64,000 nt of DNA from Lachnospiraceae bacterium M18-1. GTDB taxonomy: Bacteria > Bacillota > Clostridia > Lachnospirales > Lachnospiraceae. This document shows, piece after piece, positions 61,402-64,000 of the stretch (positions are counted from its first letter, which is position 1; every line of letters begins with the position of its first letter). Location of the stretch: the NCBI GenBank assembly GCA_000403295.2, contig KE159605.1:738168-802167 (forward strand), given 5' to 3'. Under the pieces are notes generated by a model that worked only from the letters and a program-made list of their open reading frames with translations, searched no databases and was not told the DNA's origin. The translations under genes and the position numbers were made by a program.

Positions 61402-62912
61402 CACAGTGTCCGTACCTTTCTGTCATAAATCCTGCTGTTTTTCACTTCATAATACCCCCACATTGCATTTGCCTGCGGGACAGCAATCCCTTCGTCCAGC
61501 TTCGCAACATCGGATTTTTTTACCAGATATCCCGTAATCCGGATCACATCGCTGTCAGAAGAATATGTAGAAAAATACCGCATCCCCTTAGAAAATCCTC
61601 CCTTTATCAAATCCAAAACCGCATCTGCATTTCTCTTTGCCGTAGTGTCGAAGGGAAAGATATCTCCGACCCCTGATGTGAAATATGGATGTACTTTTCC
61701 GCACTGTATCAGGTGTTCATATAAAGGCGGTTCTGAACCGATTGCGATCCTTGCTCCCGGACTGATGTCATAATCGCTGTCTATGCCTACCTGGGCATGT
61801 ATTGTAAAATGGTGGTCCGTACAGTCACAATATCTGCTTTCAAAGGAATTGACTGATTTTTTTATTGTCCCCAGGATGGTCACTGCCAATTCATCCGTAT
61901 ATTCACTGCTGCCATAGCGGTCCGGCCTCTTCTCTTTTTCCATCAATGTATTCACACATTCATTCATACCCACGACACCGAGCATTGCCGTAAAATTCTC
62001 TAATTTTAAAAATCCTTCTTTTACAAGAAAATTTGATTTAAAGAAGTGGCTCTTTTCTACTAAAAATTCAATCTTCTGTTCCATGTATCCGCATAATACT
62101 TCAACAGCACGAGGCACCAGTTCATTGATAAAGTGTTCACTGTCTTTCGCCCGTTCTGCCAGCCTGCTGAGGACAATACGTGATAAGGTAAAGGATCCGC
62201 CGGAAACCGGAAGCGCATTGTAACAGCTTGCAATCCCGTATGGTATCCGATACAGCCTTCCATATTCTTTGTCGTTGGCAAAACTTGGCTTTGCGCAGTT
62301 CAGAGCACAGATCACACATTTTTTTGCAAAATCATCCGGCGTAATATCCGGATCGTACAGCAAAGTAATTGACGGAATCGCATTGTTTAGTTCTGTCTCA
62401 ATTTCAACGATCATTTCGCCTGCCCTTGTCGCTTCAGGTCCAAGGTTCATATGGCAGTAGGAATCCGGTATGGAGCGGTCCAGAAAAATCAGAAAGCTTC
62501 TGACCAGATCGTATGCATGTTCATCATCCATAAATGGTTCCAGTAATTTATCTACAGATCCAAGGTAGACCGGATAATGTGTAACAGAAGGAATATGGCG
62601 GTAAAACATTTCCAAGATCTGTATCGCTTCAAACAAACACTTTGGCGGCTCCAACCTTAAAAATTTACAGCCCTCTTGCATTAATTTCTCATAGTCCGGG
62701 AGCGTATATCTGGGCTGGAATGTCACATTTCCTTCCGTCATCGTACACAAGCAGCCCGCTTCAAAAAGCTCCCGAAATTCTCTGCTTGTTTCAAAAAACT
62801 CCACATAATTCAATGGAATAGCAGACAGGTTTATCAACGCCTGTTCATGTGTCAGGGCTTCATTTGTGATCACAGATTCTACATCTGCTTTTATATCACT
62901 GATATTCAGCAT
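61401..62912 (-). CDS. yjjI: YjjI-family glycyl radical enzyme
   Basis: A 503-residue protein of the short YjjI (DUF3029) glycyl radical class. The radical loop near the C-terminus is DVIRITGYLVKKSD, with Gly461 the expected radical site. A conserved region FLIFLDRSIPDSYCHMNLGP and the Cys-containing GIASCYNALPVSGGSF (Cys230) are candidates for the active site; I cannot assign the catalytic Cys with certainty. Family function is, to my knowledge, not firmly settled. E. coli yjjI/yjjW also lie beside deoxynucleoside (deo) genes, and here the pair heads a nucleoside uptake and hydrolysis operon. Confidence 0.9.
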   Translation of the reverse strand: MLNISDIKADVESVITNEALTHEQALINLSAIPLNYVEFFETSREFRELFEAGCLCTMTEGNVTFQPRYTLPDYEKLMQEGCKFLRLEPPKCLFEAIQILEMFYRHIPSVTHYPVYLGSVDKLLEPFMDDEHAYDLVRSFLIFLDRSIPDSYCHMNLGPEATRAGEMIVEIETELNNAIPSITLLYDPDITPDDFAKKCVICALNCAKPSFANDKEYGRLYRIPYGIASCYNALPVSGGSFTLSRIVLSRLAERAKDSEHFINELVPRAVEVLCGYMEQKIEFLVEKSHFFKSNFLVKEGFLKLENFTAMLGVVGMNECVNTLMEKEKRPDRYGSSEYTDELAVTILGTIKKSVNSFESRYCDCTDHHFTIHAQVGIDSDYDISPGARIAIGSEPPLYEHLIQCGKVHPYFTSGVGDIFPFDTTAKRNADAVLDLIKGGFSKGMRYFSTYSSDSDVIRITGYLVKKSDVAKLDEGIAVPQANAMWGYYEVKNSRIYDRKVRTL

Positions 62913-63072
62913 AACCTTTCCTCCAATCTAATAAATGAGCGGTCTCGGAAACTCTTTAAAGCCCATATTTCCGCTCTTTTTCTGTTTTTCTTTTTTATCT
63001 CTTCCTCCAAACCTCGGAGAAAATATTTTAATAAATTTCCAAAAAACTATTGACATATACTCCAAAATGTGC

Positions 63073-63170
63073 GGGCGCGTTTGGTGACCTTATGCGGCAG
63101 TCACCAAACGCGCCCCTTGTAGTTAAGAAAATATTCTGTGCCACACCCGCACAGCACTTAAAACTACAAG
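63073..63170 (+). promoter_or_regulatory. double-hairpin leader of the transposase gene
   Basis: The first hairpin is a perfect 16-bp stem GGGCGCGTTTGGTGAC/GTCACCAAACGCGCCC (63073-63115). The second pairs CTTGTAGTTAAG (63116-63127) with CTTAAAACTACAAG (63157-63170), enclosing CTGTGC/GCACAG. The second stem ends directly on the GGAGG of the transposase ribosome site. Confidence 0.75.
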
Positions 63171-63183
63171 GAGGATACCCACT

Positions 63184-64000
63184 ATGATTAAATACTGGCA
63201 ATCCATGCACGACTACCTGCACTTTTTCCACGAATCCAAAGTACATTTTGATTCTTCTGAAAGAACAAGGCTACATACAGAGCTTTGGAAACCCTGGCAG
63301 AAACTCCGCTGCTTCGATACCGACAGGGCAATGGAAGTTCTTCTGCCTTTTTATTCCGCCACCGGCAGGCCCGCCAAGAACCAGCCCCAGATCTTAAGGT
63401 CCTTCATCCTTTTCTTCTTCCTTTATTCCGAAGGACTCACACCTTCCTCTCTTACTTTATGGGTGGACAGGCTCAAACACGACCGCGTCCTTGCTGCCCT
63501 CATCGGTTGTACCACGGATTCCCTGCCCCCGCTCGGTTCCTATTTTGACTTCATGGACCGTCTCTGGGCTGCACCTGAATCTGACCGATACTCCCGTAAT
63601 AAGCTCCTTCCGGCCTCCTGGAACAACAAAAAACCTGAAAAACCGAAAGGCAAAAAGCAGAAAGCGCAGGAAAGCAAGACCAAAATTACAGAACTCATTG
63701 CCAACCGCCTGATGGATGGCCGGGACATTCCTTTTCATTTTGAGCAGCGGCTCCAGCTTCTCTTTTACCATGCCGCCGTTCTCCCTTCCATCGAATGCGG
63801 CCTGATCCCAAAGGAACACCTGACTGTTTCCGGCGATGGCACTGCCGTCCATACCCACTCCTGCCCTCGCGGACACCACAGGGAAGACGCGCCCGAAACT
63901 CTGCGCCACTTCCCTGACCCGGATGCTTCCTGGGGATGGGACAGCGACCTGGAAAAGTTTTACTTCGGCTATACACTCTTCCAGCTCTCCTGTTATAACA
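63184..64000 (+). CDS. IS transposase, DDE type (3' end outside window)
   Basis: Reading from the ATG at 63184 (after AAGGAGGATACCC), the frame is open to the right edge, 272 codons. It begins MIKYWQSMHDYLHFFHESKV. A Lys-rich linker (KKPEKPKGKKQKAQESKTK) follows, then segments expected of a DDE transposase: LTVSGDGTAVHTHSCPRGHH (possible first Asp) and DPDASWGWDSDLEKFYFGYT. The overall build resembles large IS4/IS1182-like transposases, but I cannot name the family. The IS left end was not identified; it must lie between yjjI and the leader hairpins. No catalytic Glu is visible before the window ends. Confidence 0.8.
   Translation, partial: MIKYWQSMHDYLHFFHESKVHFDSSERTRLHTELWKPWQKLRCFDTDRAMEVLLPFYSATGRPAKNQPQILRSFILFFFLYSEGLTPSSLTLWVDRLKHDRVLAALIGCTTDSLPPLGSYFDFMDRLWAAPESDRYSRNKLLPASWNNKKPEKPKGKKQKAQESKTKITELIANRLMDGRDIPFHFEQRLQLLFYHAAVLPSIECGLIPKEHLTVSGDGTAVHTHSCPRGHHREDAPETLRHFPDPDASWGWDSDLEKFYFGYTLFQLSCYN

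Noticed and set aside
63057..63183. attachment site or IS terminal inverted repeat at the long palindrome
   Set aside because: Both arms lie within 45 bp and directly upstream of the transposase ribosome site, so it is better explained as a leader hairpin; the true IS end is not identifiable here.

Overview
The window reads as the chromosome of an anaerobic, gut-type Clostridia, most likely a Lachnospiraceae. Supporting signs are a six-gene Rnf complex in the clostridial order C-D-G-E-A-B, an IspH-S1 fusion, a split sodium-pumping decarboxylase, GHKL/LytTR two-component systems, a glycyl radical enzyme with its activase, and no aerobic respiratory genes. I make no species call. Most genes lie on the minus strand.

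Layout, left to right. 1-4.6 kb: a U32 peptidase-like RNA-modification protein (cut by the window edge), zapA, ruvB and ruvA. 4.1-6.1 kb: a small flavin-transfer cluster (Gx-transporter, NusG-domain-II protein, ApbE lipoprotein), then a ZIP metal transporter. 7.0-12.3 kb: the rnf operon and a small membrane ORF. 12.5-18.4 kb: ispH-rpsA, cmk, a BaiN/YhiN flavoprotein and a peptidase M24. 18.6-24.0 kb: a biotin-dependent Na+-pumping decarboxylase operon carrying two different carboxyltransferases. 24.2-26.1 kb: a GntR regulator with isocitrate dehydrogenase. 26.2-33.0 kb: leuB-ilvD-ilvB-serC-serA. 33.2-37.3 kb: yajC, tgt and a large L,D-transpeptidase. 37.9-39.0 kb: aroC. 39.1-43.6 kb: potD-C-B-A with a cupin/XRE regulator. 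43.9-45.6 kb: a uridine-kinase-like protein. From about 45.8 kb the content becomes accessory: an unrecognised protein, two tandem LytTR two-component systems, a BceAB-type ABC transporter, a nucleoside uptake/hydrolysis operon headed by a YjjI/YjjW glycyl radical system, and an IS transposase cut by the right edge.

The core metabolism hangs together as sodium/ferredoxin bioenergetics. Rnf and the decarboxylase both move Na+ or H+, and ApbE can supply the covalent FMN that RnfG and RnfD need. The rnf promoter carries a perfect ATTTTGTATACAAAAT palindrome that resembles the putative operator of the icd-linked GntR gene.

The most unusual observation is a family of about 147-bp, transposase-less, strongly folded elements. 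Three full copies (33704-33851, 37392-37537, 37607-37753) begin GTTAC and end GTAAC. Each is flanked by an exact 8-bp direct repeat (TTTAAGTC, TATTATAT, GTATTGTT), and all share a three-hairpin layout whose stems differ in sequence but keep pairing. The first hairpin is exactly 37 nt in five places. At 49664-49700 it stands alone and encodes the last 11 residues and the stop codon of a sensor kinase. Truncated copies lie at 24086, 37762 and 47009.
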